Positions 26,253 to 35,803 of a stretch of DNA of 64,000 bases are shown one piece after another. Both the position numbers and the translations under genes were made by a program. The notes beneath the pieces are model-generated. The model saw only the letters and a list, made by a program, of their open reading frames with translations, was not told the DNA's origin and did no database searches. Source of the stretch: Halobacillus litoralis (lineage in GTDB: Bacteria > Bacillota > Bacilli > Bacillales > Halobacillaceae); contig NZ_CP026118.1 of assembly GCF_004101865.1 (NCBI RefSeq), positions 434,001 through 498,000 on the forward strand. The letters run 5' to 3'. The stretch's first letter is position 1. Every line of letters starts with the position of its first letter.

Positions 26253-27317
26253 TCACTCATCCTCGTTCTGAGTAGGAACATCTGTACCTACATCAGAGTG
26301 TTGCAGTTGTAATAGATAATCGGCAATTTTGCTTGCTTCTTCTTCTGATACAATTTCAGTCGGCATTTGGTTTCCAGGCTTGATTTCATCAGGATGGACA
26401 ATCCAATCTACCAAGTTTTCTTTAGTCGGCTCTAAGATTCCGGCAATCTTTTCACGGTTACCGAAATTGGCCAAGTTAGGACCTACACCAGCTGACGCGC
26501 CACCAATAGCGTGACAACTCATGCAATTGTCATTAAATAGTTGTTGACCTTCTTGAGCTGTAGTCGTTTCAGGCGCTGCTTCCGGGTCTATGTTCTTCAT
26601 ATCTTCAACCCACTGGTCATACTCATCCTGACTGACAGCGATCACCCTGAAATCCATCAATGAGTGGGATGGCCCGCAAAGCTCAGCACAGTGCCCCCAG
26701 TATACGCCTTCTTCATATGCTTCTAAGTACATCGTGTTCATGTTTTCACCAGGATTGGTATCCATTTTACCTGCAATTGAAGGTAACCAGAAAGAGTGGA
26801 TAACGTCACTGGATTTCATGTTTAAGTACACTCGCTCACCTGTCGGGATGTAGAGCTCCTGACTTGTAGCGATTTCTTGGTCAGCATAGGTGAATTGCCA
26901 CCAATATTGGTTTGCCGTCACATCAATTGTGATGACACCTTCATCACCCTGCGTAGATTTATCCGCAAGATCGAAGGTTGCTTGCACAGTCGGAATTGCC
27001 AAAACAAGCAGCAGGATAATCGGAATGACTGTCCAGATCACTTCCAAAGCTTTGTTTCCTTCTGTTTGTTTAGGAATGGTATGTTCCTGGCCTTTCTTCT
27101 CACGATATCGGACAAGAACAAAGGCATAAATTGCCATGACGATAATAAATACAAAAATCATTATCGCAATACTGATCAACATAAGATCTAATAATAATTC
27201 CGCTCCATAGCCTTTAGGCTTCAAAGCACTCAGGTTTTCTTCTCCACAACCCGCAAGGAGCAGGGTCAGAGCACCAAAAAGAAATAATGAACGGAATTTT
27301 CCCATCCAACCTCTCAT
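26253..27317 (-). CDS. ctaC: CtaC, cytochrome c oxidase subunit II with fused cytochrome c
   Basis: 354 aa. Lipoprotein signal peptide with lipobox LAGC (Cys24), two membrane helices, then the cupredoxin domain with CuA motif GHCAELCGPSHSLM (about residues 220-235) and a C-terminal cytochrome c domain with haem motif CMSCH (about 275). This fusion defines caa3 oxidase, which accepts electrons from c-type cytochromes. ATG 27317 has AGAGGT 7 bp upstream. First gene after ctaB. Confidence 0.96.
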   Translation of the reverse strand: MRGWMGKFRSLFLFGALTLLLAGCGEENLSALKPKGYGAELLLDLMLISIAIMIFVFIIVMAIYAFVLVRYREKKGQEHTIPKQTEGNKALEVIWTVIPIILLLVLAIPTVQATFDLADKSTQGDEGVITIDVTANQYWWQFTYADQEIATSQELYIPTGERVYLNMKSSDVIHSFWLPSIAGKMDTNPGENMNTMYLEAYEEGVYWGHCAELCGPSHSLMDFRVIAVSQDEYDQWVEDMKNIDPEAAPETTTAQEGQQLFNDNCMSCHAIGGASAGVGPNLANFGNREKIAGILEPTKENLVDWIVHPDEIKPGNQMPTEIVSEEEASKIADYLLQLQHSDVGTDVPTQNEDE

Positions 27318-27361
27318 GTGTGATACCTCTCTTTCTCTTGTAGTGACATTTTTTATTTTGG

Positions 27362-27383
27362 ACTGACCCCAAAAGGGGTCAGT
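27362..27383 (-). terminator. Hairpin between ctaB and ctaC
   Basis: ACTGACCCC (27362-27370) pairs perfectly with GGGGTCAGT (27375-27383). Directly after the ctaB stop on the minus strand but not followed at once by a T-run, so it may be a weak terminator or a processing or stabilising stem ahead of ctaC. Confidence 0.5.
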
Positions 27384-27386
27384 ACA

Positions 27387-28322
27387 TTAAAAAGGGAAAG
27401 GCAATGTGACGATGACCATCATGAAGAACATGATTGTCAGATAGTTCAAGGAGTAAATGAACATCCATGTCGCCCATTTGTAATCATCCTTCATAAAGAA
27501 CCCTGAGATCCCCAGAGCCAACCAACCGAAGGATAGTACGAATGCAGTAACTAAAAAGATACTGCCAAGCGATGCCAGATAAATAGGCAGCGGGAGAAGA
27601 CAAGCGACATAAATCACAATTTGTCTTTTGGTCATTTTGAACCCATGCACTACAGGCAGCATCGGGATACCTGCCGCCTTGTATTCATCTTTCTTTTTCA
27701 TAGCGAGCGCCAAGAAGTGAGGCGTTTGCCATATGAACATGATCAAGAATAATATGACGGCTTCAAGTTGCAATCCAGGATCGACCGCTGACCAACCAAT
27801 CAATGGCGGAACGGCTCCTGAAAAGCTGCCGACTACGGTATTGATCGTATACTTTCTTTTCGACCACATCGTATAAAGGACTACATATACAAACCACCCG
27901 AACGCCCCCCACAAAGCTGCTTGCCATGTGGTGAAGAGCAGAGTGACAAATCCTAGTATTGAAATGCCGATACCCAGCGTTTTGATCAACGATAATGACA
28001 TGGTGCCAGTCACTGTCGGCCGGTTGCTCGTCCTGGACATAATGGGATCTATGTCCCTGTCAAACCAATTATTGATTATACAACCGCCTGCGATTACGAA
28101 AGCGGTTCCGAGCATCGTCAACAGAAAAGTTATCCACTGGTTTGAGAAAGAAGTACCAGTAAAATATACAGCAAGCCAAAACCCTGTAAAAGTAGTAATT
28201 AGATTAGAGTTGATGATTCCGACTTTGATCAAACTTTTAATATCAGCTAATAAAGAAGTTTCACGGGCATTCGTTTGGATCATTTCTGTAGAAGCAGACT
28301 CGACTGTTCTCGGATTGTCCAT
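27387..28322 (-). CDS. ctaB: CtaB, protohaem IX farnesyltransferase (haem O synthase)
   Basis: 311 aa, nine hydrophobic segments. The prenyl-diphosphate binding motif is NNWFDRDIDPIMSRTSNRP (about residues 87-105), with a second acidic motif MKKKDEYKAAGIPMLP near 210. Converts haem B to haem O for the aa3-type centre. In B. subtilis the haem A synthase gene ctaA is divergent next to ctaB; no ctaA is present here. Confidence 0.95.
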   Translation of the reverse strand: MDNPRTVESASTEMIQTNARETSLLADIKSLIKVGIINSNLITTFTGFWLAVYFTGTSFSNQWITFLLTMLGTAFVIAGGCIINNWFDRDIDPIMSRTSNRPTVTGTMSLSLIKTLGIGISILGFVTLLFTTWQAALWGAFGWFVYVVLYTMWSKRKYTINTVVGSFSGAVPPLIGWSAVDPGLQLEAVILFLIMFIWQTPHFLALAMKKKDEYKAAGIPMLPVVHGFKMTKRQIVIYVACLLPLPIYLASLGSIFLVTAFVLSFGWLALGISGFFMKDDYKWATWMFIYSLNYLTIMFFMMVIVTLPFPF

Positions 28323-28885
28323 CGTATTATCTTCCTCCTTCTACCTCCCCAAACCCATTCATGCGAATCACCAGGATCCACTAAGAGCTGAGGGCTGTTT
28401 CTATCTTCATATAATATATAATGACAAGAAACATCAAAATAATTGTATCATGTTATTGTAGTTGTATCTATTTAAACTCATCAATTTTATTTATTTGTGA
28501 CAACTTTGTGAAATGCTTCCACCCCCTAGTATCAACCACTATTCAGGTTTTTAACGCATCACAGGTGAATCAATATCTTAATGAGGAACATTTCAATAAA
28601 AGCGCACCCTTATATTTCTAGCAAATCCCCGTGAACAATGCAAGTTTTTTTGGGAATTGGATTGATTTTGAACGAAGAAGATAAATCACTCACTTGTATT
28701 GTTTATTAGTATGATCGACCACTTTATTAGGGTAACCAAAGAACGTTCTAGTGATAATGTGATAAGTTCACCATCATTTTACTACCTTTAAATTCCATCG
28801 AGAAGTTCAACATGTGAATAATTGATGACACAATAAAAAAAGAGACAGCTGGAATAAACCGGCTGCCCCTTTTCTTATCATTCGC
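28323..28885. other. 563-bp intergenic region between pyc and ctaB
   Basis: No gene is supported; in B. subtilis ctaA begins here on the opposite strand, but no ctaA-like frame is visible. The part near 28323-28500 should carry the ctaB promoter. The right end holds the pyc terminator. The remainder is A+T-rich without notable repeats. Confidence 0.6.
28835..28869 (-). terminator. Intrinsic terminator after pyc
   Basis: GGGGCAGC and GCTGTCTC arms (28842-28869, two wobble pairs) followed by seven T on the minus strand. Confidence 0.7.
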
Positions 28886-31800
28886 TCATTCAAATTCAAG
28901 TAATAAGTCTCCGACATGAATCGCTTCATTATTTTCTACATGAATATTTTTGATGACCCCATCAAAGGGAGCTTGTACGGTTGTTTCCATTTTCATCGCT
29001 TCTGTAATCATCAGGTGGTCCCCTTTCTTCACTTCTTCTCCTATTGTTGAAAGGACCTTGATGACCGTACCAGGCATAGTCGCACCGATGTGTTTTTGAT
29101 TAGATTTATCCACCTTTGGCCGCTCTTGTACGGAAGCATTGACATTTTCGTCACGAACCACGACTTCACGCGGCTGACCATTCAGTTCAAAGTAGAGTGT
29201 TCGTGTTCCGTCAACTTGCGGTTCGCCAACAGAAACTAATTTCACAATCAATGTTTTACCTTGTTCGATTTCAACTTCCATCTCTTCCCCTAATCTCATT
29301 CCATAGAAAAAGGTCGGGGTATCCAAAGTAGACAGATTTCCATACTTCTCTGTGAATTTCTGATGATCCATAAAGACTTTCGGATACAAAGCATAGCTGA
29401 TCATATCAAAGCTCGTCACTTGACGGTCCAATTTATGGAACAGCGTTTCCTTTAAGCCATTGAAGTCCACTGGTTCCAAAAGTTCTCCTGGCCGTACTTG
29501 AATAGGTTCACGGCCCTTGAGGATGATACGTTGCAATTCGGCTGGAAATCCACCATATGGCTGTCCTAAATATCCTTGGAAAAATTCAACGACACTATCA
29601 GGGAAATCTAATGAATCCCCTTTTTCATAAATATCATCTTCATTCAGATCGTTTTGGACCATATAAAGGGCCATGTCTCCGACAATTTTAGAAGATGGTG
29701 TCACCTTGACGATATCGCCGAACATATCATTAACGCGGCGATACATCACCTTCACTTCGTCCCAGCGTGAACCAAGACCGACTGCTTTTGCCTGTTGCTG
29801 CAGATTGCTGTACTGCCCCCCAGGCATTTCATGGTCATATACTTCTGTATGAGGGGCCATCATGCCACTTTCAAAGTCTTGATAATACTTCCGTGTATCC
29901 TCCCAGAAACGGCCCAGTTTTTCATATGCGCCGATATCAAGATCCGGTTTACGTCCACTGCCTTCCAATGCATAATATAAGCTGTTAGCACTCGGCTGGG
30001 AAGTTAAGCCGGCCATGGAACCCGTGGCTACGTCAACGACATCGACTCCAGCTTCGATCGCTCTTGCATAGGTGAATAACCCATTGCCGCTTGTATCGTG
30101 TGTATGCAAATGAATCGGGATGTCTATCGTTTCCTTCAGGGTAGAGATAAGCTGGTAAGCTGCTTCAGGTTTTAACAGACCAGCCATATCTTTTATGCCT
30201 AGGATATGCGCACCTGCATCCTGCAGCTCCTGGGCAAGGTTTTTATAATACTCGAGATCATATTTGGGACGGCTGGAATCCAGGATATCCCCTGTATAAC
30301 ACATAGCCGCTTCCGCCACTTTTCCACTTTCACGGACAGCATCGATCGTCAGCTTCATACCCTCGACCCAGTTCAAACTGTCGAAAATACGGAAGACATC
30401 AATACCGGCACTTGCGCTCTTATCGACAAACTCACGAATTAAATTGTCTGGATAATTTTTATATCCGACTGCATTGGAAGCTCTCAAAAGCATCTGGAAA
30501 AGCACATTCGGCGCCTTAGCCCTCAGCTTCAATAAACGTTCCCACGGGTCTTCATTCAAAAAGCGGTAAGAAACATCAAAGGTTGCTCCTCCCCACATTT
30601 CTAGCGAAAACAGATCAGGAAGCAGCCGGGCAGTCGGTTCAGCAATATTCTCCAAGTCTTTTGTACGGACCCTTGTCGCAAGCAATGACTGATGGGCATC
30701 TCTGAAAGTCGTATCTGTCAAAAGAACTTCGTTTCTTGCTTTCAGCCAAGAAGCCAGCCCTTCTGGTCCGCGCTCATCCAAAATCTGTTTTGTTCCCTTT
30801 GGTATCGGCTCAGAATGCTTGATTGCAGGAATCCTCGGTTTGGAGTAGGTCGGCTTCCTTCTGCTGCCATAACCCTCAAATCCGTTGATCGTCCGGTCTG
30901 CAATATATGAAAGCATTTTTGTTCCGCGGTCTTTTCTTTTCGGAAAGACAAAGAGCTCTGGAGAACGGTCGATGAACATCGTGTTATATTCACCAGATAA
31001 AAACTGCTTATGCTGGATGACATTTTCTAAAAATGGGATATTCGTTTTGATCCCGCGAATCCTGAACTCTTTCAAGTTTCGCACCATTTTATGTGCTGCT
31101 TGATCAAAGCTCAGCGCCCATGTCGATAATTTCACAAGCAACGAGTCATAATAAGGTGAGATGACAGCTCCCTGGAAGCCATTCCCCGCATCAAGACGGA
31201 CACCGAATCCCCCACCTGTCCGGTAAGCCATGATTTTACCTGTATCGGGCATGAAGTTGTTTAAAGGATCTTCGGTCGTAACTCGTGACTGGATCGCATA
31301 TCCATGTGTCCGGATCTCTTCCTGTAAGGGGATAGCGATCTGTTTGCTATGTAAGTCATAACCTTCCGCCACCAGAATTTGGGTCTGTACGATGTCGACC
31401 CCTGTGATCATCTCTGTGATGGTATGTTCGACCTGGACACGTGGATTCACTTCAATAAAGTAAAAATCATCCCCTGTCACGAGAAACTCCACAGTACCTG
31501 CATTGACATATTTCACATTATCCATCAGTTTGACTGCAGCCGTACAGATATCTTCCCTTACCTGTTCAGTAAGACTCACACTTGGTGCGATCTCTACCAC
31601 TTTTTGATGTCGGCGCTGTACGGAGCAGTCTCGTTCATAAAGATGGACGATATTCCCGTCAAAGTCACCGAGGATTTGAACTTCAATATGTTTTGGTTCT
31701 TCAATCAACTTTTCTACATAAACTTCATCACTGCCAAAAGCAGCACGCGCTTCTGAACGAGCCCTTTCATAAGACTCCTCCAAAGTATCCGCATTTCTTA

Positions 31801-32329
31801 CTACTCTCATCCCGCGGCCGCCACCACCCATTGCGGCTTTGATCATCAAAGGAAATCCGTGTTCATCTCCGAATTCTTTGATTTCCTGAATACCACTCAC
31901 TGGACCATCAGTACCCGGAATTACAGGAATATCTGCCAGTACGGCCTGATCCCGCGCTTTCACTTTATCCCCGAACATATTCAAATGCTCGCTCGTCGGC
32001 CCGATGAAGGTGATCCCTTCTTGTTCACAACGTCGTGCGAATTCGATATTTTCCGAAAGAAAACCATAACCGGGGTGGATGGCGTCTACTCCGACGCTTT
32101 TGGCTATTTCAATGATTCCTTCAATATCCAAATAAGCATCGATCGGTTTTTTCCCTTCACCCACTAAATAGGCCTCATCAGCTTTATAACGATGATAAGA
32201 GCCAGTATCCTCTTGAGAATAGATAGCTACGGTCCGTATGTTCAGTTCTGTACATGCTCGAAAAACACGAATAGCGATCTCGCCGCGGTTCGCCACCAAT
32301 ACCTTATTGATTTTTTTCACTTCTGCCAT
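28886..32329 (-). CDS. pyc: Pyruvate carboxylase
   Basis: 1147 aa, full length. Biotin carboxylase domain at residues 1 to about 455 (ATP-grasp loop MGGGGRGMRVV), carboxyltransferase domain about 530-1000 (LLTDTTFRDAHQSLLATRVRT, metal-binding HLHTHDTSGNG), and a C-terminal biotin carrier with AMKM, biotinyl-Lys1113. Makes oxaloacetate from pyruvate and bicarbonate, the anaplerotic reaction. B. subtilis has ftsW between pyc and ylaN; here ftsW is absent and a palindromic repeat lies in the gap. Confidence 0.98.
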   Translation of the reverse strand: MAEVKKINKVLVANRGEIAIRVFRACTELNIRTVAIYSQEDTGSYHRYKADEAYLVGEGKKPIDAYLDIEGIIEIAKSVGVDAIHPGYGFLSENIEFARRCEQEGITFIGPTSEHLNMFGDKVKARDQAVLADIPVIPGTDGPVSGIQEIKEFGDEHGFPLMIKAAMGGGGRGMRVVRNADTLEESYERARSEARAAFGSDEVYVEKLIEEPKHIEVQILGDFDGNIVHLYERDCSVQRRHQKVVEIAPSVSLTEQVREDICTAAVKLMDNVKYVNAGTVEFLVTGDDFYFIEVNPRVQVEHTITEMITGVDIVQTQILVAEGYDLHSKQIAIPLQEEIRTHGYAIQSRVTTEDPLNNFMPDTGKIMAYRTGGGFGVRLDAGNGFQGAVISPYYDSLLVKLSTWALSFDQAAHKMVRNLKEFRIRGIKTNIPFLENVIQHKQFLSGEYNTMFIDRSPELFVFPKRKDRGTKMLSYIADRTINGFEGYGSRRKPTYSKPRIPAIKHSEPIPKGTKQILDERGPEGLASWLKARNEVLLTDTTFRDAHQSLLATRVRTKDLENIAEPTARLLPDLFSLEMWGGATFDVSYRFLNEDPWERLLKLRAKAPNVLFQMLLRASNAVGYKNYPDNLIREFVDKSASAGIDVFRIFDSLNWVEGMKLTIDAVRESGKVAEAAMCYTGDILDSSRPKYDLEYYKNLAQELQDAGAHILGIKDMAGLLKPEAAYQLISTLKETIDIPIHLHTHDTSGNGLFTYARAIEAGVDVVDVATGSMAGLTSQPSANSLYYALEGSGRKPDLDIGAYEKLGRFWEDTRKYYQDFESGMMAPHTEVYDHEMPGGQYSNLQQQAKAVGLGSRWDEVKVMYRRVNDMFGDIVKVTPSSKIVGDMALYMVQNDLNEDDIYEKGDSLDFPDSVVEFFQGYLGQPYGGFPAELQRIILKGREPIQVRPGELLEPVDFNGLKETLFHKLDRQVTSFDMISYALYPKVFMDHQKFTEKYGNLSTLDTPTFFYGMRLGEEMEVEIEQGKTLIVKLVSVGEPQVDGTRTLYFELNGQPREVVVRDENVNASVQERPKVDKSNQKHIGATMPGTVIKVLSTIGEEVKKGDHLMITEAMKMETTVQAPFDGVIKNIHVENNEAIHVGDLLLEFE

Positions 32330-32537
32330 GAATCACACGCTCCATTTCTTTCTATATCTTTATTACTGTATTTGATCTTCCGCTATATTACATTCGCCAT
32401 TCATTTGCAAAATTCCTTTTTTTCAGACATTAAACAGTATGTAAGTTTAAAAACTCATAGGATCTGGAAAGATTCAACATTTTTACTTTTAAAGGGAGAT
32501 TGTTGAAGGCTCCGTATCGTGGCTTTTGTCTTAGGCG

Positions 32538-32623
32538 ATGGTGGGTGGGAAAACGGATCGCTTTCCGCGGGGATGGCGGCAAGCCTCCTCGAGCAGGAGT
32601 CTCACCGTTTTCCCACCCACCAT
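32538..32623. repeat. Palindromic repeat R2, copy a
   Basis: Perfect 19-bp arms, ATGGTGGGTGGGAAAACGG (32538-32556) and its complement (32605-32623), enclose a 48-bp core. On the minus strand the core begins GAGACTCCTG and contains GCGGAAAGCG, shared in part with the copies near 47 kb. Such G+C-rich palindromes are common between genes in Bacillaceae. Confidence 0.8.
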
Positions 32624-32760
32624 ACTGCCACCATACTTTGGCACGTGCTCTAAACTACCTTCATGGTTAGGAGCATTTTTACTTAAAATGCTATATGCAT
32701 GACATGGAAGGATAAATGATTTAATGTAGAAAGGTCAAAATGAGATATGAAATTTTCCAC

Positions 32761-32804
32761 AAAAAAACTCAAATCACAACAGGGACGTGTCGCAATTTGA
32801 GTTT
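32761..32804 (-). terminator. Intrinsic terminator after ylaN
   Basis: ACTCAAAT (from 32767) pairs with ATTTGAGT (to about 32802); on the minus strand a run of seven T follows. Confidence 0.75.
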
Positions 32805-32809
32805 ACATA

Positions 32810-33094
32810 TTATGACTTTTGGGCAGCCTCATGCAAAACATTCAATTGTTTTTCCAGGTTATCCAATAGTTGTTTACCTTCTTCATCGCTGATTAAATTC
32901 AAGCGAACTGCAAAGTGAATTTCTCGGGATAATCCGAACATCTGTGTATCTAAAACCTCTTCGTAAAGTGGACATTGAGGCATAGTCAAGTTGTCCATCT
33001 GTACTTTTATCAACCTTAATATTTTATCAGCGTCAGCTTTTAGAAGGGCATAGGCTTTTTCACGATGATCCACAGCCACATCAGACAACATCAA
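32810..33094 (-). CDS. ylaN: YlaN, DUF1507 family protein
   Basis: 94 aa, helical, the usual YlaN length; [32 protein letters not shown] is the conserved start. YlaN was reported essential in B. subtilis under some conditions and connected with iron and Fur control in recent work. Stands between pyc and glsA. Confidence 0.92.
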   Translation of the reverse strand: MMLSDVAVDHREKAYALLKADADKILRLIKVQMDNLTMPQCPLYEEVLDTQMFGLSREIHFAVRLNLISDEEGKQLLDNLEKQLNVLHEAAQKS

Positions 33095-33176
33095 AAATCC
33101 CCTCCAATATACAAGTCTTTCTTTTTATAATCTTATCGTTAAGCGGGGAAAATTGCAACATTGTTATGGGACAAGT

Positions 33177-34106
33177 TCAAAAAATTGAGAGGTCATATCG
33201 ATTGGATAATGTCTCTAATAACCTTAACCCGACGACGCTGTTCCCTTTTTCATCAAGGCTAGGTCCGTAGACTGCTATCCCACCAAAATCATTCAATGAT
33301 GCTAGCACCGATCCTGACACACCACTTTTTGCTGGTATGCCTACTTTGATGGCAAACGAACCTGATGCATCGTACATCCCACACGTCACCATGAATGTTT
33401 TGCAAATTCTTGCGAGATGTTTCGGTATGATCCGGCGTCCTGATTCAATATCAATCCCGCCATTCGCCAACAAGGCGCCTATCCGGGCTAACTGACAGAC
33501 GTTCACTTCGATCGCACATTGTTTCGTATACGCATCTAATGTTTCTTCCACACTGCCGGTCACGATTTGGTGTTGTTTCATATAAAAAAGCAGCGATCTG
33601 TTCAAAAAGGCTGATTCAAATTCAGAGACAGCTACTTCTTCGTTGTATCTGATCGAGTGATCATCTGTCAATTCATGGATAAAACTGAGCAAGCGGCCAA
33701 CTTTTTCATCAGGAGTATCGCCATGAATCATATTCGTAACCGCTAAAGCTCCCGCATTGATCATCGGATTTAATGGCTTGGAAGGACTCTGCTCCAAACG
33801 ATAGATAGAATGAAAAGGGTCGCCGGTCGGTTCCATCCCCACACGGTCAAAAACATAGCTCTCTCCATTATCCATCAGTGCCAAAGCAAGGGCGATCACT
33901 TTTGAAATACTTTGAAGCGTGAACCGTACTTCCACTTCCCCTGCTTCTACTGTATTGCCATCGATATAATGGATAGCTACCGCCAAGTCCTCCGGGTTTT
34001 GCCTCGATAAGGCAGGTATATAATTGGCTACCTGTCCGTCATATGCATAAGGACGGACATTGTTTAGCCAATCGTTCAAAACATCACTTGAAATATCTTT
34101 TATCAA
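33177..34106 (-). CDS. glsA: Glutaminase A
   Basis: 309 aa, the normal length. Serine-dependent beta-lactamase-like fold with SxxK motif Ser66-Lys69 in LQSISK. Hydrolyses glutamine to glutamate and ammonia. Start chosen at TTG 34106: AAAGGAGG lies 9 bp upstream and the protein then matches family length. A longer frame to 34208 overlaps the divergent ylaL and lacks a ribosome site. Corresponds to ylaM (glsA2) by position. Confidence 0.93.
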   Translation of the reverse strand: MIKDISSDVLNDWLNNVRPYAYDGQVANYIPALSRQNPEDLAVAIHYIDGNTVEAGEVEVRFTLQSISKVIALALALMDNGESYVFDRVGMEPTGDPFHSIYRLEQSPSKPLNPMINAGALAVTNMIHGDTPDEKVGRLLSFIHELTDDHSIRYNEEVAVSEFESAFLNRSLLFYMKQHQIVTGSVEETLDAYTKQCAIEVNVCQLARIGALLANGGIDIESGRRIIPKHLARICKTFMVTCGMYDASGSFAIKVGIPAKSGVSGSVLASLNDFGGIAVYGPSLDEKGNSVVGLRLLETLSNRYDLSIF

Positions 34107-34196
34107 TGGATCCAGCCTCCTTTTAATGAAATCGAATTCATTTTTTGCTATGATTTGGATGGATGACTTTTTACTAATCGAAAGGTGGCTCCAGCC

Positions 34197-34691
34197 ATGA
34201 TTGTTCAAATAGCAGGAAATGTTAAATTCCCGATCACGCTAGATCCGACTGTATGGATTTTTGATGATCGGAAGATGACCTTAACAGAAGCATTCCAACC
34301 AGAAAAAGCAGAACCATCTGCAGAAGAAGAAGATGAACTGAAACGCCAATCGCTGCGTTTTGACAGGGAAGTTTATCAACAGAAACTTAACCCGCCTGTC
34401 AATAAAAGTATCAACAGATACGAAAAGCAGCGCATTATGAACGGGACATTTCTCATGCCATTGAAACCATTCCTTCATACAAGTGAACCAAACAAAGACG
34501 TTGAGAAAGCGACACTTCTCACAGATGAAGGAGAACAGGTCATTGATGCTGATGATTTAGCAGAGTCTCTCCTTCTCTTTTCTGAAAATGGCAAGCCATT
34601 AAGAAACGAAGGTCCTGTGCATCTTTATTATAAAGACGGGTCGAATAAATCCTCCCCCATCAAGGGGATTAAAAAAATTGTATTACAGTAA
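34197..34691 (+). CDS. ylaL: YlaL-like protein
   Basis: 164 aa. MIVQIAGNVKFPITLDPTVWIFDDRK opens the protein and matches my recollection of YlaL by sequence and position (divergent from glsA, before ylaJ). An acidic and lysine-rich middle is followed by a beta-rich C-terminus. No catalytic motif. Start at ATG 34197 with AAAGGTGG 8 bp upstream. Function unknown. Confidence 0.75.
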   Translation: MIVQIAGNVKFPITLDPTVWIFDDRKMTLTEAFQPEKAEPSAEEEDELKRQSLRFDREVYQQKLNPPVNKSINRYEKQRIMNGTFLMPLKPFLHTSEPNKDVEKATLLTDEGEQVIDADDLAESLLLFSENGKPLRNEGPVHLYYKDGSNKSSPIKGIKKIVLQ

Positions 34692-34776
34692 TGATTTGGG
34701 CAGCTCTTGAAGCTGTCCTTTTTGTATATTATCTACAAGGTGACACAGGCTATAAATAAAAAAAGTGGTGTTTCCT

Positions 34777-35352
34777 TTGAAAAAATTATTATTGTTGATG
34801 ATCCTTATGCTTTTAGCCGCTTGTCAGCAAAATGGCGAAGAGTCCTTATTAGAAGAACGCCAAGGAGATTCAGAAGTAAAATATGTGACGGATTCTGAAC
34901 CAGTCAAGAAAAAAGACATGACCAGTCAGCAAGCTGCACGGCATCTGGCTAAACTAGCTGTAGAAGTACCAGATGTCCACGACGCGACAGCTATCGTGCT
35001 AGGAAATTATGTAGCTGTCGGAATTGACGTTGACAAAGATCTGGATAGGTCACGAGTCGGAGTCATCAAATACTCAGTTGCAGAAGCGCTCAAGCATGAC
35101 CCGTATGGAAAGCAGGCGACCGTCATTGCTGATGCAGATGGTGTAGAGCGCCTGCGTGGTCTCGGCCAGAAAATTTCTGAAGGGCATCCAATCGAAGCTG
35201 TAACCGATGAACTCAGCCAGATTGTCGCCCGGTATATGCCAGAAGGTCCGATCAATGAAAAACCTCATACAAACAAGAATCAAGACTCCGTCCCTGAAAA
35301 AGAACAAGAGCAATTAGAAGAAATCGAAAAAGAACAATCTAAACAAGAGTGA
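34777..35352 (+). CDS. ylaJ: YlaJ, YhcN/YlaJ-family sporulation lipoprotein
   Basis: About 191 aa. Lipoprotein signal peptide KKLLLLMILMLLAAC with lipobox LAAC, then a YhcN/YlaJ domain (LAKLAVEVPDVHDATAIVLGNYVAVGIDVD) about 55-150, and a Glu/Gln/Lys-rich tail. Family members are spore-membrane lipoproteins linked to germination or cortex. TTG 34777 chosen because AGTGGTG lies 6 bp upstream; GTG 34765 or 34768 are within that site. In B. subtilis phoH (ylaK) separates ylaJ and ylaL; it is missing here. Confidence 0.87.
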   Translation: MKKLLLLMILMLLAACQQNGEESLLEERQGDSEVKYVTDSEPVKKKDMTSQQAARHLAKLAVEVPDVHDATAIVLGNYVAVGIDVDKDLDRSRVGVIKYSVAEALKHDPYGKQATVIADADGVERLRGLGQKISEGHPIEAVTDELSQIVARYMPEGPINEKPHTNKNQDSVPEKEQEQLEEIEKEQSKQE

Positions 35353-35358
35353 CAGAAA

Positions 35359-35397
35359 AACAGCTAAATCCCCGAAAGGATTTAGCTGTTACTTTTT
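35359..35397. terminator. Bidirectional terminator
   Basis: AACAGCTAAATCC (35359-35371) pairs with GGATTTAGCTGTT (35378-35390), T-rich on both outer sides; between ylaJ and the convergent small membrane gene. Confidence 0.85.
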
Positions 35398-35666
35398 TCT
35401 AGGATTTCTCTTTCTTTTTCAGTTAATTCGTTATAGTATTGAACACCGAACTGCGAACCTTCCGCGACCATATCCGCATTATCTTGATGGGATACTTCCG
35501 GTTTACCCGCTTCTTCAATCGGCAAATCAGCTTTCTGTCCGAAGCTTCCTTGGATAGATCTTGCTTTGTCTTTCACCTGTTCTCTTTTCTCCTCATCTTT
35601 CAGGAAATACGCAATCGTACCTCCAGCAACTGCACCAACTGCTGTAAAAATCCAACGTTTTCTCAC
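35382..35666 (-). CDS. Small membrane-anchored protein
   Basis: 94 aa. N-terminal RKRWIFTAVGAVAGGTIAYFLKDEEKREQVKDKARS, a glycine-rich transmembrane segment followed by a charged helix, as in YtxH-like general stress proteins. The acidic C-terminus ends YYNELTEKEREILEKSNS. No precise family recognised. Its 3' end overlaps a terminator arm. Confidence 0.65.
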   Translation of the reverse strand: MRKRWIFTAVGAVAGGTIAYFLKDEEKREQVKDKARSIQGSFGQKADLPIEEAGKPEVSHQDNADMVAEGSQFGVQYYNELTEKEREILEKSNS

Positions 35667-35803
35667 AAAATCATCCCTTTCTTTTGCTTCTTTAATTACA
35701 TTTCCCGAACTACTCCTCCATCAAACGTGGAAACTTCATCTATTTATAAAAGTCATATTATGTTAAACTATACGTAATCGTTTTAAATAATAGAGGTGAA
35801 AAG

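Larger units (their letters stand above)
32330..32809. other. 480-bp intergenic region between ylaN and pyc
   Basis: No gene. Contains the pyc promoter region (32330-32510), a perfect inverted-repeat element (32538-32623) and the ylaN terminator (32761-32804). This is where ftsW stands in B. subtilis. Confidence 0.65.
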
